DNA of 64,000 nt from Mesostigma viride (Eukaryota > Streptophyta > Mesostigmatophyceae > Mesostigmatales > Mesostigmataceae): NCBI GenBank assembly GCA_009746045.1, contig RPFO01000128.1, positions 33,339 to 97,338 of the forward strand, given 5' to 3'. Shown in pieces: positions 25,701 to 35,445 of this stretch. The notes below the pieces were generated by a model that was given only the letters and a program-made list of their open reading frames with translations, was not told where the DNA came from and ran no database searches. Numbering within the stretch: position 1 is the stretch's first letter; each line of letters starts with the position of its first letter. The position numbers and the translations under genes were made by a program.

Positions 25701-28700
25701 CGGAGAAGAGCGGCGCCAGGTCAGCGAACAGCTCCATGATGTTGCTCTTCACGACCTCAAACTGGTCGGGCTTGGTGCCGGCCTCCCAGATGGCGTCCAG
25801 GTGGCGCTCCCCCAGCACGCGCGCGGACAGCAGCAAACGCAGCACGCGCTCGACGGCCTCCACGTACTGTTGCAAATTGTTATGTTATTGTTGATGTATT
25901 GGTTGCATGGTCGCATGGTTGCATCATGAGACGATTGGGGAGTTCTTATTGAGGCGGGGAATTGTGCATGGAGAGAGAACTAGGGGCTGGGGGGAGGGAA
26001 GGGGCAGAAAGGGGAAAACAAACAGGGGGAGGAGGGCAACAGGGGTAGGGGGGGAGGGGAGGCGAGCGGGGGTGGGTGGGTGGATGAGAGGGTTCTTGTG
26101 GGTCGACTTGGAGAGTAAGGAGGGCAAACAACTAAACGCAAGTTTAGACGTGATAGCGTCCCAGGTGGCCAAACAACAGGCAATATTAATACATCGAACC
26201 ACTCCACAACAAGAGCTGATGGGGATGGAGAAAACTTTTAGGGGGCGGGGATATAAACTAGAAAAAAAAGCAAAGAGGGCCGGGGGGCGGGGGGGGGGGG
26301 GGGGGGGAGCCAAAGGTGGTAAAATAGAGCTTTTACTGAAACGTGCAGAGGGGTTTTCTTTTATAATGCTTATAGATGCTAGACACATGCTCGCAGGGAA
26401 CCCAAAAAGAAAAATATGGGTATAATTGCAACATCAAGCGAGCTTCACCCGCACTTGCCTGCTTGTGGTGCAGGTGGCTGCGCAGCATGACGGGCAGAAT
26501 GTCGTGCGCATCCAGCCAGGCCAGCGTGGCGGATAATATCTGGCCACCGTCCCTCGCGCTGTGTCCCACCGCCACCTCGAGCACGCGGGTGACCTCGCGG
26601 ACGGCTGACAGCTGTTTCCCAAAGGAGGGCTGCGCCAGCAGGCAGAGCACCATGCGCTGCTGCACCGTGGCCACCATGCCATCCGCGGTGTGTGTGCCGA
26701 GGCCCCGACCAAGGATGACCGCCTGCGGGGTGGGTGGGCAGCCATTTTATGAGTGGAAAGCGATTAAAATGGATATGACTATGTTGGGCCTTTCCAGGCC
26801 TTTCCAGGGGGGGGGGAGAATGAAACAGCGTTTCCCATGTCATCTAACGTGGTTTAGGTAGAATAGGATGTTTAGCATGACCAGGCGACAGGGAAGCTGG
26901 GCACAGGGCCAGTTCCAGGCAGGCACATGTCCAGGCGTGCGGAGAAGCTGGATCAGGAGGGCCCGGGACGGCAGAGTCTTTCTTACAATTTTAATAGAAG
27001 CCACTAACATCTATGACATTCTTTCCGGCTATGCCAACGGGGGCTTGCACCAAAAGCGTGTCCCTACCGCATGCGGGTTGCGCTGTCTTGGGTCGTGGGG
27101 AGACGGCTGCATATCAAGTGCAAGAGGGCAGCAAAACAACCAGTACAAGCACATTTGCGCCATCCAGCCAGCATCCCTACTCCAGCACGGTCCGCACCAG
27201 GTGTCGGGGGATGGCGGCCAAAGGCCGCAAACACCAATTGCTTCATCAAGCCAGCATTCCAGCACAAGCAAGGCGCGTCCTCACCAACTGCCTGAGGATG
27301 GTGGCCAACTGCCAGCATAACACCAACCGCACAAGCCGCGTCCTCACCAGGTGCCGCAGGATGATGGAGAGCAGAGAGAAGGATGACTGGTCGATCAGGC
27401 TGTGGGGCGCTGGCACGTTCGAAGGCCCCCCTGCCCCTGCTGCGTCAGCGGGGGTCCCGGAAGCGGTTGCCGGCGAGGGCCCTTGCGCGGCGGTTGGTGG
27501 CTCGCCCACCGTGGTGGATACCATGTTGAGGATGCGCCTGTGACGGTAGGAAGGATCAAAGGATCGGCATAAAAGGGCAGAGAGGGGGGACAAAAGGACA
27601 GAGAGGGGGCGGGGCCATCGGGTGTTAGCACCGCTAATAGATGAGAGGGACCCGTTGCCAAAGGCACACGGCTGAAAACATGCCTAAACGCTAGTATGAT
27701 CACGCTGTAGAAAAGGCACTGTTGCTGGAGGTGGTGTTTTTCTCAACAACCCATCATAACTATCATGACCAGCGTGACCATGATCCCCATCAGCAAGCCT
27801 GTGAATGCTGTCTATATAATTGACAAAAGGCTGTACATAACCGCATGGCAGGACAGCAGGATGCTCAGAGGGACAGGCATGGCCATGGGATTCTGTGGGG
27901 CTCATGTACCACAGCACCGGCTTAGGCATGTGCATGGATTGTGTGCACGTGCCAAGGGGCATGTGCCCTGACATCATGCCACCCACAACTGCACGCCCCC
28001 CCAGGGTGTTGGTCACATCTGCTAGGGGCGCGTGCCAATCGTGAGACCTGCCGTCACAGCACTCTGCCACGTCATGCCTGGAAAGTCCGAACACCCGGGT
28101 TGACCAGTACCGCTGGAACATGTTGCCCTGTTACGGAGGCTGCCCTGTGAAGCTATGTTCTAGATAAACACCGCAACCTGATTATAAGGCGCGCATCAGG
28201 AGTATTGGATGGGCCGTATACCCGGCAGTGGCCCCTAAAATCTCTCGTTCTGCAGATGCAACAAAAACCAAAACCCTGCAGGTTCCACTCCAACCACACC
28301 TGCATTCAGAATGTGTAACAACCGCCAAGGATGCGGAGGGTTGGAAGGAACACCACAAAGCTAGCATGCCTCCCTGCCCACTAATACTTATCCAAAAACT
28401 TACATAAAACTTATATAAGCTAATGAAGTATACTTACAAGAATACTTAAGAAAATCAGCTACCAAAGCGGGAACAGGCTAAGAAAGTTAGCAGTGAAACC
28501 CACTAGGGTCAAGGCAAGATACTAGTAATAAGTAAGCAGTGAAACCCACTAGGGTCAAGGCAAGATACTAGTAATAAGTAAGCAGTGAAACCTGCTATTG
28601 TCAAGACAACATACTAGTTATGAGACCCACATACATATAAGACACACCTTATATATGCGTTGAAAATGATAAACCATGGACAGTACCTTACATATACAGT

Positions 28701-30008
28701 TTACGTAGTGAAAGATTCAATAGGGGTACATCTGCTCCCATTCAAACATTCCCTCCCTACGCCATGCCCCGAGCAAGCCATGCCTGACGGTTGCGCACAA
28801 CAGATCAGACGGTGTTTTCTGATCGTGTCAACAGATCAGATGGTGAGCCAATGACAGAGGCTTTGAGAGACAATCATGAAAAGGCCATCCGCTGGAGCAA
28901 GAAAAAGCGTGCTTGTATACATGGATCAGCAAGACTTGTCTCACCGTCGAGCACACTTTAATAAGGCACGAGCAAACTTGAAAAGTGGATTAGCAACACC
29001 TGCATCACGGACGTGCACACTTGGTATCACTCACTTGCACGGCTCCACAAACTTGGACGCCACCAGCGGGACCAAGAACTCGGAGACGTGCGCCAGCGGG
29101 TCCAACACCGCCTCGATCGCGCCAAGGCTCAGCCTGTCTGCGCTGCCCAGGACCGTGAGCATGCTCTCGTACCCGCTGCCAAACGGGCCCTGACCAAAGT
29201 AGTTGGCCAGGTGGGCCACCGTACAGAAGTAGGGGACCGCCAACGATGGGCGGCAGGCAGCACACTGGCACGCGGGACGGGGCTGCCCGCTGCTGCTGTC
29301 GTCACGAGACTCGGCCATGCACACCCAGGGTTCTCCATTGTCCCTGCTAGTTCCCGGGGAAGGCGCGGGCAGGGGCTCCGCGTAGATGTGCCCCTCGGGG
29401 GGCGGGTGCAGCGCCATGCCGTCAATTGCCGAATTTGCGCGGTGGTGCTGGTGGAAGATGGATTCCTTGTCGAATGCGAGGCCCAGCGCGCGGAGCAGCG
29501 GTGCTAGGTCTTCCTCTGCGGCGCCCTGAGTTTCCGGGTTGAGAAGTTGTCCCAGCTTGACGATAACGAGGTCCATCAGCCCGCAGCATGCCGTCAGGAT
29601 GCAGTGGTGGATATTCGGGTTCCACCTGCGGAGAGCATTGTCGTCTAGACACTTGCTGAAAATGTTGGGCACAACTTCCCGGATGAGAGTGTGTAAACTC
29701 AGCATCATCGGCTGGTTTGCCGACTCGACACCGGGAGATGCCACGCTGATTCGCGCTGCAGCGTCCAAGCATTTGGAAAGTAGTGCAGGATGCACTGTCC
29801 ATGGATATTTTGTCAGTCCTGCCCGCACCTCGTTGAATTCTTCCATGGGGAATATGATGCCATCGGCTTCCACCAGCTCGATGTCGTGGGCATTCGGGGA
29901 CGAAATTCGTTGCCCGTCCATGTCCCCGACTGACGACTCATCGCTGCCCGACTCCCAGTCGTCGTTCGCCCGTATGATGTTATACGTCTCCCAGTTCCCT
30001 ATATCCAT
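5277..30008 (-). CDS. USP9X/fat-facets-type ubiquitin C-terminal hydrolase, 16 exons
   Basis: The exons, in gene order, are 30008-29035, 27537-27348, 26722-26459, 25866-25632, 25112-24807, 24183-23677, 22938-22828, 21955-21852, 20914-20650, 19886-17620, 17165-13725, 13251-12932, 12031-11807, 11114-10064, 9607-9267 and 8923-5277. Donors, acceptors and phases agree at every junction. The one break is a single extra base in a 12-C run in exon 5 (total 14,248 nt). The protein is about 4,750 residues, against about 2,550 for animal USP9X, with the surplus in Gly/Ala/Ser linkers. The order is helical-repeat N-terminal region, ubiquitin-like domain (about 1260-1325), more helical repeats, USP catalytic core (about 2900-3500) and a C-terminal helical region. 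The catalytic triad is present: Cys (codon 13145-13143), His (10224-10222) and the FDD aspartate. This cysteine protease should remove ubiquitin from proteins in the cytosol. Further 5' exons cannot be excluded. Confidence 0.88.
9267..9607 (-). CDS. Deubiquitinase exon 15 (end of USP core)
   Basis: The junction creates WYMFDD, the USP motif carrying the third catalytic acidic residue. DTFGGKY, NSAYILLYERV and a Gly/Ser-rich linker follow. The donor GTAGGC at 9266 keeps phase with the last exon; a second possible donor 41 bp downstream would not. Confidence 0.82.
10064..11114 (-). CDS. Deubiquitinase exon 14 (catalytic core, His box)
   Basis: The exon covers the zinc-ribbon and palm region (HRSEREEPF, LLDSLAAFVRGDLLEGD, YHCGECGRKVDALKR, LLVHLKRFDFDYETMQR) and the His box (VGVIVHSG, AGHYYSYIKD). 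The first half of the zinc ribbon reads SKNC where USP9X has CxxC, so one metal ligand is missing. A Gly/Ala/Ser insert of about 110 residues interrupts the core before the His box. The exon starts VEEVLAKQG, joined in phase to the exon ending at 11807. Confidence 0.87.
12932..13251 (-). CDS. Deubiquitinase exon 12 (catalytic Cys box)
   Basis: This exon encodes GFVGLKNADATCYMNAVFQV, the USP Cys box. The nucleophile Cys and the oxyanion Asn are present. The usual Gly before the T-C-Y step is Asp (codon GAC). Then comes a Gly/Arg-rich insert. Donor GTGAGC follows 12932, with two further degenerate donor-like copies in the intron at about 12835-12905. Confidence 0.85.
13366..13490 (-). mobile_element. 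Retroelement 3' fragment, copy B
   Basis: A diverged copy of the 3' end (CCTCCGTGGGGAGGATATG through GAGAAGGGGCATATGG) preceded by an (ATTA)n tail sits inside the intron 13252-13724 of the deubiquitinase gene. It is 5'-truncated, as expected for a non-LTR element. Confidence 0.6.
13725..17165 (-). CDS. Deubiquitinase exon 11 (largest helical exon)
   Basis: This 3,441-nt exon links the ubiquitin-like and catalytic regions. Conserved helical blocks (LYSSALRVLTALLLGTNEF, HLACESLELVTSLVALWG, SAAVRRVAADCLQRVSLLPG) alternate with low-complexity inserts. One insert is a run of Asn codons made by an (AAT)n microsatellite at 16749-16799. It ends AVADLVR at a GTACGT donor and joins 13251 in phase. Confidence 0.8.
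16749..16799 (-). repeat. (AAT)n microsatellite encoding poly-Asn
   Basis: A pure trinucleotide run of about 17 units lies in frame within exon 11 and encodes consecutive Asn residues. A GC-rich genome with an A/T-only codon run in a coding exon is notable and is likely to be length-polymorphic. Confidence 0.9.
17486..17620. repeat. Tandem copies of exon 10 end and splice donor
   Basis: Three to four units of about 35-40 bp, each containing GGCCACAAGCC and most also containing CTCACCT, run up to the real exon end at 17620. On the gene strand they are decayed copies of the exon 3' edge plus GTGAG donor, now inside the intron. Confidence 0.7.
17620..19886 (-). CDS. Deubiquitinase exon 10 (ubiquitin-like domain)
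   Basis: The 2,267-nt exon encodes a disordered Ser/Gly/Pro start. It is followed by a ubiquitin-fold segment (LWLWVHGNEYLCSLRARV, then LRLLCGGRELASDNQFLASL) and helical repeats with the motif KLVYLLQALDALLLPAND, which is typical of USP9X. Poly-Gln and poly-Ala tracts occur near 18740 and 17760. It joins exon 11 as GGF-S-LVLQTL, matching the family across the splice. The end of the exon and its GTGAGC donor are preceded on the plus strand by three decayed copies (17486-17600). Confidence 0.85.
20650..20914 (-). CDS. Deubiquitinase exon 9
   Basis: This exon encodes CFTRFF, a GKL motif, then GYLWAVALDAR and REMHTNL, a block closely following the USP9X helical region before the ubiquitin-like domain. 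The acceptor CGAACAG lies after a long pyrimidine tract (20920-21040). The donor is GTGAGT. It joins the short exon 21955-21852 in phase. Confidence 0.8.
21211..21290. repeat. Poly-G and (GGGA)n tract
   Basis: A run of about 19 G near 21218-21236 is followed by about ten GGGA units in a deubiquitinase intron. On the minus strand it forms a long pyrimidine tract some 300 bp upstream of the acceptor at 20915. Confidence 0.8.
21681..21852. repeat. Tandem copies of exon 8 donor region
   Basis: Units start at 21681, 21750 and about 21812. They share TGGTGCTATGATATATACATA and end in CGTACC, which on the gene strand is the GTACG donor. The unit next to the exon is the functional one (donor at 21851). 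Confidence 0.75.
22735..22858. repeat. Duplicated exon 7 donor edge, period 79
   Basis: CTAAACCAACATACCTGGCT at 22814, spanning the exon 7 end and donor, is repeated with changes at 22735 (CTAAACCAACCGACCTGGCT). The duplicate extends about 30 bp into exon sequence and has lost the donor GT. Confidence 0.75.
23677..24183 (-). CDS. Deubiquitinase exon 6
   Basis: The exon starts TFVERCIAVIRSGRHILPIL and ends HLDFLQFVLE at a GTCGGT donor. Between them is an Ala/Gly-rich insert of about 70 residues that animal homologues lack. The donor was chosen because it gives the same spacing as in USP9X between the FLL-like and LWKCL motifs across the junction to exon 7 (22938-22828). Confidence 0.7.
24734..24820. 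repeat. Duplicated exon 5 donor edge, period 41
   Basis: ACTTCCTTTACTAAAT followed by ACAAACTCACGTCC occurs at 24734 and 24775. The second copy contains the real donor of exon 5 (24806-24805), and a weaker ACTCACGTC lies near 24688. Two potential donors therefore sit in the intron immediately after the real one. Confidence 0.75.
24807..25112 (-). CDS. Deubiquitinase exon 5, with a homopolymer frameshift
   Basis: The first part (HDDDPLAPP through LEFLWKLLLATRSSH) and the last part (SSAFIETLTHYDNVDGSHKD) both match the family but lie in different frames. The switch is a run of 12 C on the plus strand near 24878-24889. Entry phase 1 plus 306 nt leaves one base too many, so an 11-C run would be in frame. 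The run follows SGM and sits between the two conserved segments, in a low-complexity Gly stretch. Confidence 0.75.
26459..26722 (-). CDS. Deubiquitinase exon 3, followed by a GC-AG intron
   Basis: This exon encodes the USP9X-like segment FGKQLSAVREVTRVLEV through ILPVMLRSHLHHKQ. It ends AAGCAG followed by GCAAGT, the textbook GC donor. Splicing there joins LHHKQ to YVEAVERVLRL in frame. That junction matches the family, whereas using the nearby GT would add residues and break the phase. Confidence 0.85.
27348..27537 (-). CDS. Deubiquitinase exon 2
   Basis: The acceptor CACAG precedes 27537 and the donor GTGAGG follows 27348. The exon encodes an Ala/Pro-rich linker and the helix SFSLLSIILRHL. 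The downstream intron holds two further degenerate copies of the exon end with its donor, at about 27184-27320. Confidence 0.7.
28489..28626. repeat. 46-bp tandem repeat, three units
   Basis: AGCAGTGAAACCCACTAGGG starts units at 28489 and 28535, and a diverged unit starts at 28581, within intron 1 of the deubiquitinase gene (29034-27538). The rest of that intron shows no feature I can support. Confidence 0.85.
29035..30008 (-). CDS. Deubiquitinase exon 1 (N-terminus)
   Basis: This exon opens with ATG at 30008 (MDIGNWETYNII) and gives 324 codons plus two bases, ending at a GTGAGT donor. The start is acidic and probably disordered. Residues from about 70 onward look helical, consistent with the armadillo-like N-terminal region of USP9X. 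The ATG is the first in a frame that joins exon 2 in phase (phase 2, completing a Lys codon). The animal protein has several hundred more N-terminal residues, so either the algal protein is shorter or an exon upstream was missed. Confidence 0.7.
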
Positions 30009-32519
30009 CCTGTCTACTCAGCTCCCAGCGGATTCAAAAATTCTACAACCGAACGCTGAAGGCGTCCGCCCTCCATGGACGCAGTTCGGGCAGACCCCGT
30101 CCGCCATCACCAGCGTCGTGATTGTGGAAGGTCCATCACGACGTCGTCACTCCTGCTCGCACCGTGCGAGCGCCTTTGGGCGGGATCACAATGACAGTTT
30201 CTGCGTGCCAGTGTATAAAAGTGCCCAGTGCTGCATGCCCATTGCTGGTACATATTCGCCCATGCCTGTTGCACCCGCGCCCGGCACAGGCGACGGGTGC
30301 GACAGCCGTGCCCGCCAAATATATGGGGGTTTGCCTGGGCACCCCTTGGTGAGGCTGCGTCCTGTTGCTGGCAGGCGGCGCCATGCTGGGGCCAATGGCA
30401 CGCCGGCAGACCCCTTAAAAAGTACATGTGGCGTTTCACCACCGGCTTCCAGTGCCGACTGTTCAGTACGACCTGCTTTGTTCAGAAAACGACGAACATC
30501 CAGCTGTCCCAGACCTAACCCATGAGATACTACTCCGGTATTTTCCATAGATTTATATATTTGTACCGTTTTGGACGGATTTCATGCACATACTGGTGGA
30601 CGGGCAAGAAAGAGATACGGTTAGCCGTCTCGTTTCGTCTAGAAGACTGGCACAGAAGCCTGGCACGGCGCGGCGTGGGACACACCAACAACAACAACAA
30701 ACAGAATCTCTGCTGCCCATGTCACATGTGCGGCGTGGGACACAAGTCACACAACAACAACACAAAAACAACAGCTTCCAAGTTTCATTCGCCATGGACA
30801 AGCCTGTATTTTCCCATATTTTCCCGCTTTCGGCCTTGGAGTGGAAGCTGACAGCATCACAAAGGTCCACACGACAGGCAACCAAGTGAACCAACCAATA
30901 TCCATGCAATATCAGCCAAAAAATCAATATCAGACTCCCGTAGCTACCCGTCGGCAAGGCGCCATAGCCGTGCTGCAGAGCACCTTCTCTGCGTTTGCGT
31001 CTGCAAACACCGTAGGGTCCAGCTTTATCCCGCAGCGCGGGTAACAAAAGCATGTCATGCATGTTAAATAACAAACTTTTCATTTTGGAGGTAGTGACGT
31101 GATCGTTGCTCTAAATGCAATACCCACGAATGCTCCGATTCGCAGCAAGCAATGGAAAATTAGTTAGCAAGCCTGAAAGTAAGGGCTCCATTTACTAGTA
31201 GCTTACTAGTCCAACGTCTGTTAGAGTTTTCGCGTTGAACGTCAACTATAGTCATAGAAGGTTCGATACGTAGAGTAGAGGCGGCACGGCCTTCCTGTGT
31301 CCAGGAACAGTGCAGTTTCAAGCATGCCTTGTGAGGTGTGGCTGCGTCGTCTTCTGTATAAGGGCCGTTGCCATCGACGCTGGTTCGCCGAACGATCACT
31401 TGCAGGAGAGAAGCAGCGCAAATTGAGATGGCGCAAATTGAGATTGCACAACGCCGCATGCTGGCGTCTGCCAACCGTATGTACGTAGCGTAGTGCCATT
31501 TCTCAGCACGAGGTTTTCTGGAAGTGGTTACGGCATATTCCCTTTTCCACCTCCGTTGCTCGTACAGCATGCCACCCATTCGACAGATGCGGCCATCTGG
31601 TGTCATTGTAACTGAAACCGTGTCATTTTTTAGTGTTTAATTGTTTGTGTGTAAAAACATTGTGTTAAATAGATTGTGTGTAAACATTATTGCTTTATGT
31701 TTTTATATGTTTTGCCATTTCTGTTTTGAGGATAAAGTTATTTGAAATTTCATGAAGGCAAACAATTGCTTGCCGGCTCCACTAGCTTTCTTGCTTGTTG
31801 TATTGCAGTGCGCCGGCTTCTTTAGGTCATGCCTCTACCGGCCCGTGCATGTCTGGTTGTCTCATGGACATGTGATACGTGACTTATGGTAAAGATGGCC
31901 AAGCAAGCACGGCCCGACACGCCGATAGTGCCCACTGAGTTTGGTGCCCACTGAATTCCAGGCGTTTCTGGAATTCGGTTGCATGCCTGAAAGTCGGTTG
32001 CGGCCATGGAGTCTGACGCGCGCCGGAGGATGGGTGTTGGCCTCCACAACCTGCTGCCATTGCCACCTTGTCCCAACAATCTTTTCGCACAACAGATCAG
32101 GCCAATATCCGGCCCCCATGTCTGCAGCTAGCTGATCGTCCCTGGCACCTTGCATACTAGGGATCGAAATTCCAAATGGTCGAGGTTTTTTGCCCAACTT
32201 CGAACATTAGCACGATCGATCTGCATACGAGAACTGAAAACTACATAGCAGGAATTAAAGGGCGTTTCCATATAAGATCACGCGATCAATATTGGTCCAT
32301 GGAAATTGCTAGCCGGTGGCTCCTGCCAGCCATGCATGCAGCTAGGTGCACAACTACTCATGCAAATCATGATATCAAAATTAATAAAGTGAGACAACTA
32401 TGAATTAGAATGACAACTATTAAGTGAGACAACTAGTCCTGGAATGTTGAGAATCATGCCTTCATTTTTTATTCAGGCTTAGCCTAGCACGTGGCACACG
32501 CCTACGCGCATGTGCGCCT
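30009..32519. other. Region upstream of the deubiquitinase, no gene recognised
   Basis: This stretch should contain the promoter and 5' UTR of the minus-strand deubiquitinase. A TATA-like AT-rich patch (TTTATATATTTG) lies at 30551-30562. Reading frames of 150-180 codons at 30553-31083 and 31160-31606 (both minus) have no recognisable domains and look like chance. A conspicuously AT-rich stretch at 31615-31760 with GTGTGTAAA repeats could be an untranslated end of an unseen transcript. Confidence 0.3.
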
Positions 32520-32826
32520 ATAATAGGACTCCCCATTAATTAATTAATAAGGAACATAACTCCGTTGGGAGTATATATGTATCAGAATATATGTAGCTCG
32601 ATCATATCCCTGAGAAGCTCTCTGCCGAGATGCCACGCCCTAGCTTTTGTATAGCCATGATGATCTTCCCCCCCCATGACGGGCACCCCTTAGCTGGGTT
32701 GAGCCCGAGACTCTGGAGGGTGCAGGTGCCCTTGGTGCACCTAGAGCAAGTGTCGTTTACATTCCCAACCTTGCAGGAAGTAGCTCGAATGTATTATAGG
32801 CCATATGCCCGAATGTATTATAGGTC
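32520..32826 (-). mobile_element. Retroelement 3' fragment, copy C
   Basis: An (ATTA)n tail is followed by AACATAACTCCGTTGGGAGT, then the CATGATGATCTTCCCCCC and GTGCACCTAGAGCAAG blocks shared with copies A, D and E. The order of the blocks shows internal rearrangement. It lies next to copy D in the opposite orientation. Confidence 0.65.
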
Positions 32827-33243
32827 ATAGAGGACAACGAGCCCCCCCCAGTGGGGAAGCGCCCGCGTGTGCCAACCCGTGGGAGGCACGCCAGACAGCT
32901 CCCCTAGGGCAGCGTGCGGCTGTCTAGATAGATGTTGTAGTTAGAATGCTGTTAGATAGATGTCGTAGGTAGCTGATGTAGATAGATTAGACCGGTAGGA
33001 CTGTTTGCACCCATCCATCCATCCATCGGGGTTAATGCTCCGTGACTCCCCAACGGGAGCACGAGTTAATTAATATGCCCCTTCTCTGGGCTATAGCCAC
33101 GAGCCACGAGGTAGCCATGGCTGACGGCGGAGCTCATAACTTTCACGTTTGAGCACCGAATTTAGCCGTGAATATCACAATCGATGCGTCTTTCTACGAC
33201 GCACATGCTGATATAATTTTCCGAAGCCATTACGCAATATACG

Positions 33244-34565
33244 ATGAGCAAACGCCTCTCGACGCAACGCAGCCTGGCGGCTGCGCTCGGCAATGAAAAT
33301 ACGCCTGCAGCTTCGGCTGCAGCCTCGCCCCCCGGCCCAGACGGCAACGGTGACACTAGTTGTGCACTGGTGCTCGCCCAGCCCCCCGGGCTTGCCTCGC
33401 CATCTGCATCGCCTGAACCTAAGCGCAGTCGCTCTGCTGAGCCGCACTGGGACGCGATCGCCTTTGACATCAACGAACCAGGCTACTGGACTCGCCGCCC
33501 ATCGTACTTCATGGAAGACGTGTTTTTCGGCACGCACGCCTCCGGCGCTTCTAGCCCTGTGCTTGCACCTCACGTCCCACAACCGCGGCCGCTGGCCTGG
33601 TGATGGCCGGTCTGCCGACCCCGATCACGCTCTCCCAATCGTTCACCGCATGAATCGCCCCAAGCTCCAACGCTACGCCCTCAGCTCCCTCCTTGGACGC
33701 TCCGAAACCGCGATCTGGGCTTCCCCACCGCCCCCCCGGCCCCCCCACCTTCCCCACCGAAGCCACCATCCGCACCCTCCTTAAGGATGCTTTCGAGCAA
33801 CACGTGACCCCCCTTGCCGCAGATGTGGCGGCAATGGGAGGCACGCTGGCTGCTGAGCTTCCCACCATCCCCACGGCCACCGCCACCCTCCTCGCCTCCC
33901 CCCCCCCCCCCCTCCGCCTCCACCGACTCCATCACCGCCCAGCTCCGCGACATCGACCAGCGCCTCAAGGATAATGCAATTGCTATCGAGGTCCTGCAGA
34001 ACACCGCAGGCCTCACCGCCCAGGCGGTGAAGGACATTGCCGCCAAGCCAGCCCCTGCATGTTCCTCCCCGTCACGACCTGGGCGGACATGCTTAAGCAA
34101 CATACCACCTCCACCACCTCCGCCGTCGCCGCCCAGCTCCAGCGCGGCAGACGCTTGACCTCCGCGAGGAGGCCGAGCTCGCCAAGCGCAGCCTCAACGC
34201 CATACTCAGGAACTTCGACATGGAAGAAGGTGAGAATTCCGAGAAGCTTGCACGTGCGTTTGAGAGCAAAATCCTTGCACGCCATGGGCCCTCTTGGTGA
34301 GATTATAAGCTGACCGCCCGGCCCACCGCCTCCCCCGCGCGCGGGGTAAGGCAGGGGCGCCTCCGCTTCTTCTCATCTTTGAGAGCCCAGCGGACAAGAT
34401 TTCGTTTCTCAGACGCCGCAAGCGGCTCGAGAAGACTCACTTCACCGTGGACGACGACTTGACCCTGGCGCAGCAACAACGGCGACGGGAGCTATGGCCG
34501 ACCTACCTACAGCTCCGGCAGACCAAGGCGGGCCAGCCGGTGTACTGGAAGGGGGCGGCCATCTA
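33244..34565 (+). pseudogene. LINE ORF1-like pseudogene in copy D
   Basis: ATG at 33244 opens MSKRLSTQRSLAAALGNEN, paralogous to the copy A frame. The frame is then broken several times: pieces at 33244-33603, 33693-33974 and 33814-34158 belong to successive frames. The C-terminal RNA-binding-like block (TVDDDLTLAQQQRRRELWP, PVYWKGAA) is in frame up to the inserted sequence at 34566. It cannot encode a full protein. Confidence 0.5.
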
Positions 34566-34847
34566 GCTACGTCCTCCTACACACACAGATCTCGAATGAT
34601 TTATCTAGTACCAAATCCGACAGGCTTGCATCACTCCCCGGAAAGGAGAACTTTTGCGGATGACTGTAGGTGTAAGTTGACGATGCCCTAGGATCCGGGG
34701 ACGTCCGTCCTATAGTCAGCGAAAGTTGGTGCGAGAGGTCCCCAGTTCGATTCCGGTCGGATTCATTTGCAGATCGCGTTTTCCGCGTTTTCCGCGGACC
34801 GGCACTGAACGCAAATGGTTTTCACCTTTGCGGCGTGCCAAATCAGA
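34566..34847 (+). mobile_element. SINE-like insertion with a tRNA-like core
   Basis: This 282-bp segment is absent from copy A at the same position and is bounded by ATCTA at 34561-34565 and 34848-34852, a likely 5-bp target duplication. Inside, around 34709-34766, is a tRNA-like stretch with CAGTTCGATTCC, close to the pol III B-box consensus. No A-box or full cloverleaf could be drawn, so this is a tentative SINE or a tRNA-derived fragment. Confidence 0.4.
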
Positions 34848-35445
34848 ATCTACGTCGGCCACAAGCCCTGGCACGCGACCCCCTCGACCACCGCGGCCCC
34901 AGCGACTCCAGCAGCCCCAGCCTAGGGGAATACAGCAGCAGTGTAGACTAGTTAGACAGTGGCCTTGTACATGCCCGCCTACTACAGGCACTATACCAGC
35001 TGAGGCCTAGCATTTTTAGTCATGTACATGTGTGCCTATGATGAGCCACCCTCCAGATGATGCCTAGCTTTATTATTATTATGCAGTGCCCACGCAGGGA
35101 GTCACTCTCTGCTGAGAAGCCATGCCCTAGCTATTGTATCAAGGAGACAACCAGCGCAGGCCAGAAATCGGGAGAATCCGGACCATGGTAGCTCGAGCCT
35201 GCCGTTATCTTGTCCGCGTATTGTATAGCCATGATGATCTTCCCCCACATGACATGCTCCCCCCTTAGCTGGGGCATAGCGTGATAGATCATGAGGGTGC
35301 AGGTGCCTTGGTGCACCTAGAGCAAGGGTGGCTTACATTCCCATCCCTGCATGAAGTAGCCCAGAATGTATTAAAAGCCATATGCCCCTTCTCAGGGATA
35401 TGTGCTACAGATACTCCCAACGGAGTTATGTTTCTAATTAATGCA

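Larger units (their letters stand above)
33080..35445 (+). mobile_element. Retroelement, near full-length copy D
   Basis: This plus-strand relative of copy A starts near 33080 and shares the 5' leader with GCCATGGCTGACGGCGGAGC, an ORF1 start and the 3' region up to ACTCCCAACGGAGTTATGTT. Part of ORF1 is deleted or rearranged relative to copy A (about 33470-33700). An insertion at 34566-34847 is absent from copy A. No clear target-site duplication was found at its ends. Confidence 0.65.

Noticed and set aside
27684-28121. 145-codon minus frame in intron 1
   Set aside because: No motif, no splice support and a biased composition; probably chance.
29539-30525. 328-codon plus-strand frame opposite exon 1
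   Set aside because: It is antisense to the conserved N-terminal exon and has no recognisable domain; GC-rich coding DNA produces such shadows.
30553-31083. 176-codon minus frame with Cys runs
   Set aside because: The Cys-rich part is translation of simple AAC repeats; no family resemblance.
34709-34766. Functional tRNA gene
   Set aside because: A B-box-like word is present but no cloverleaf, A-box or anticodon arm could be drawn.
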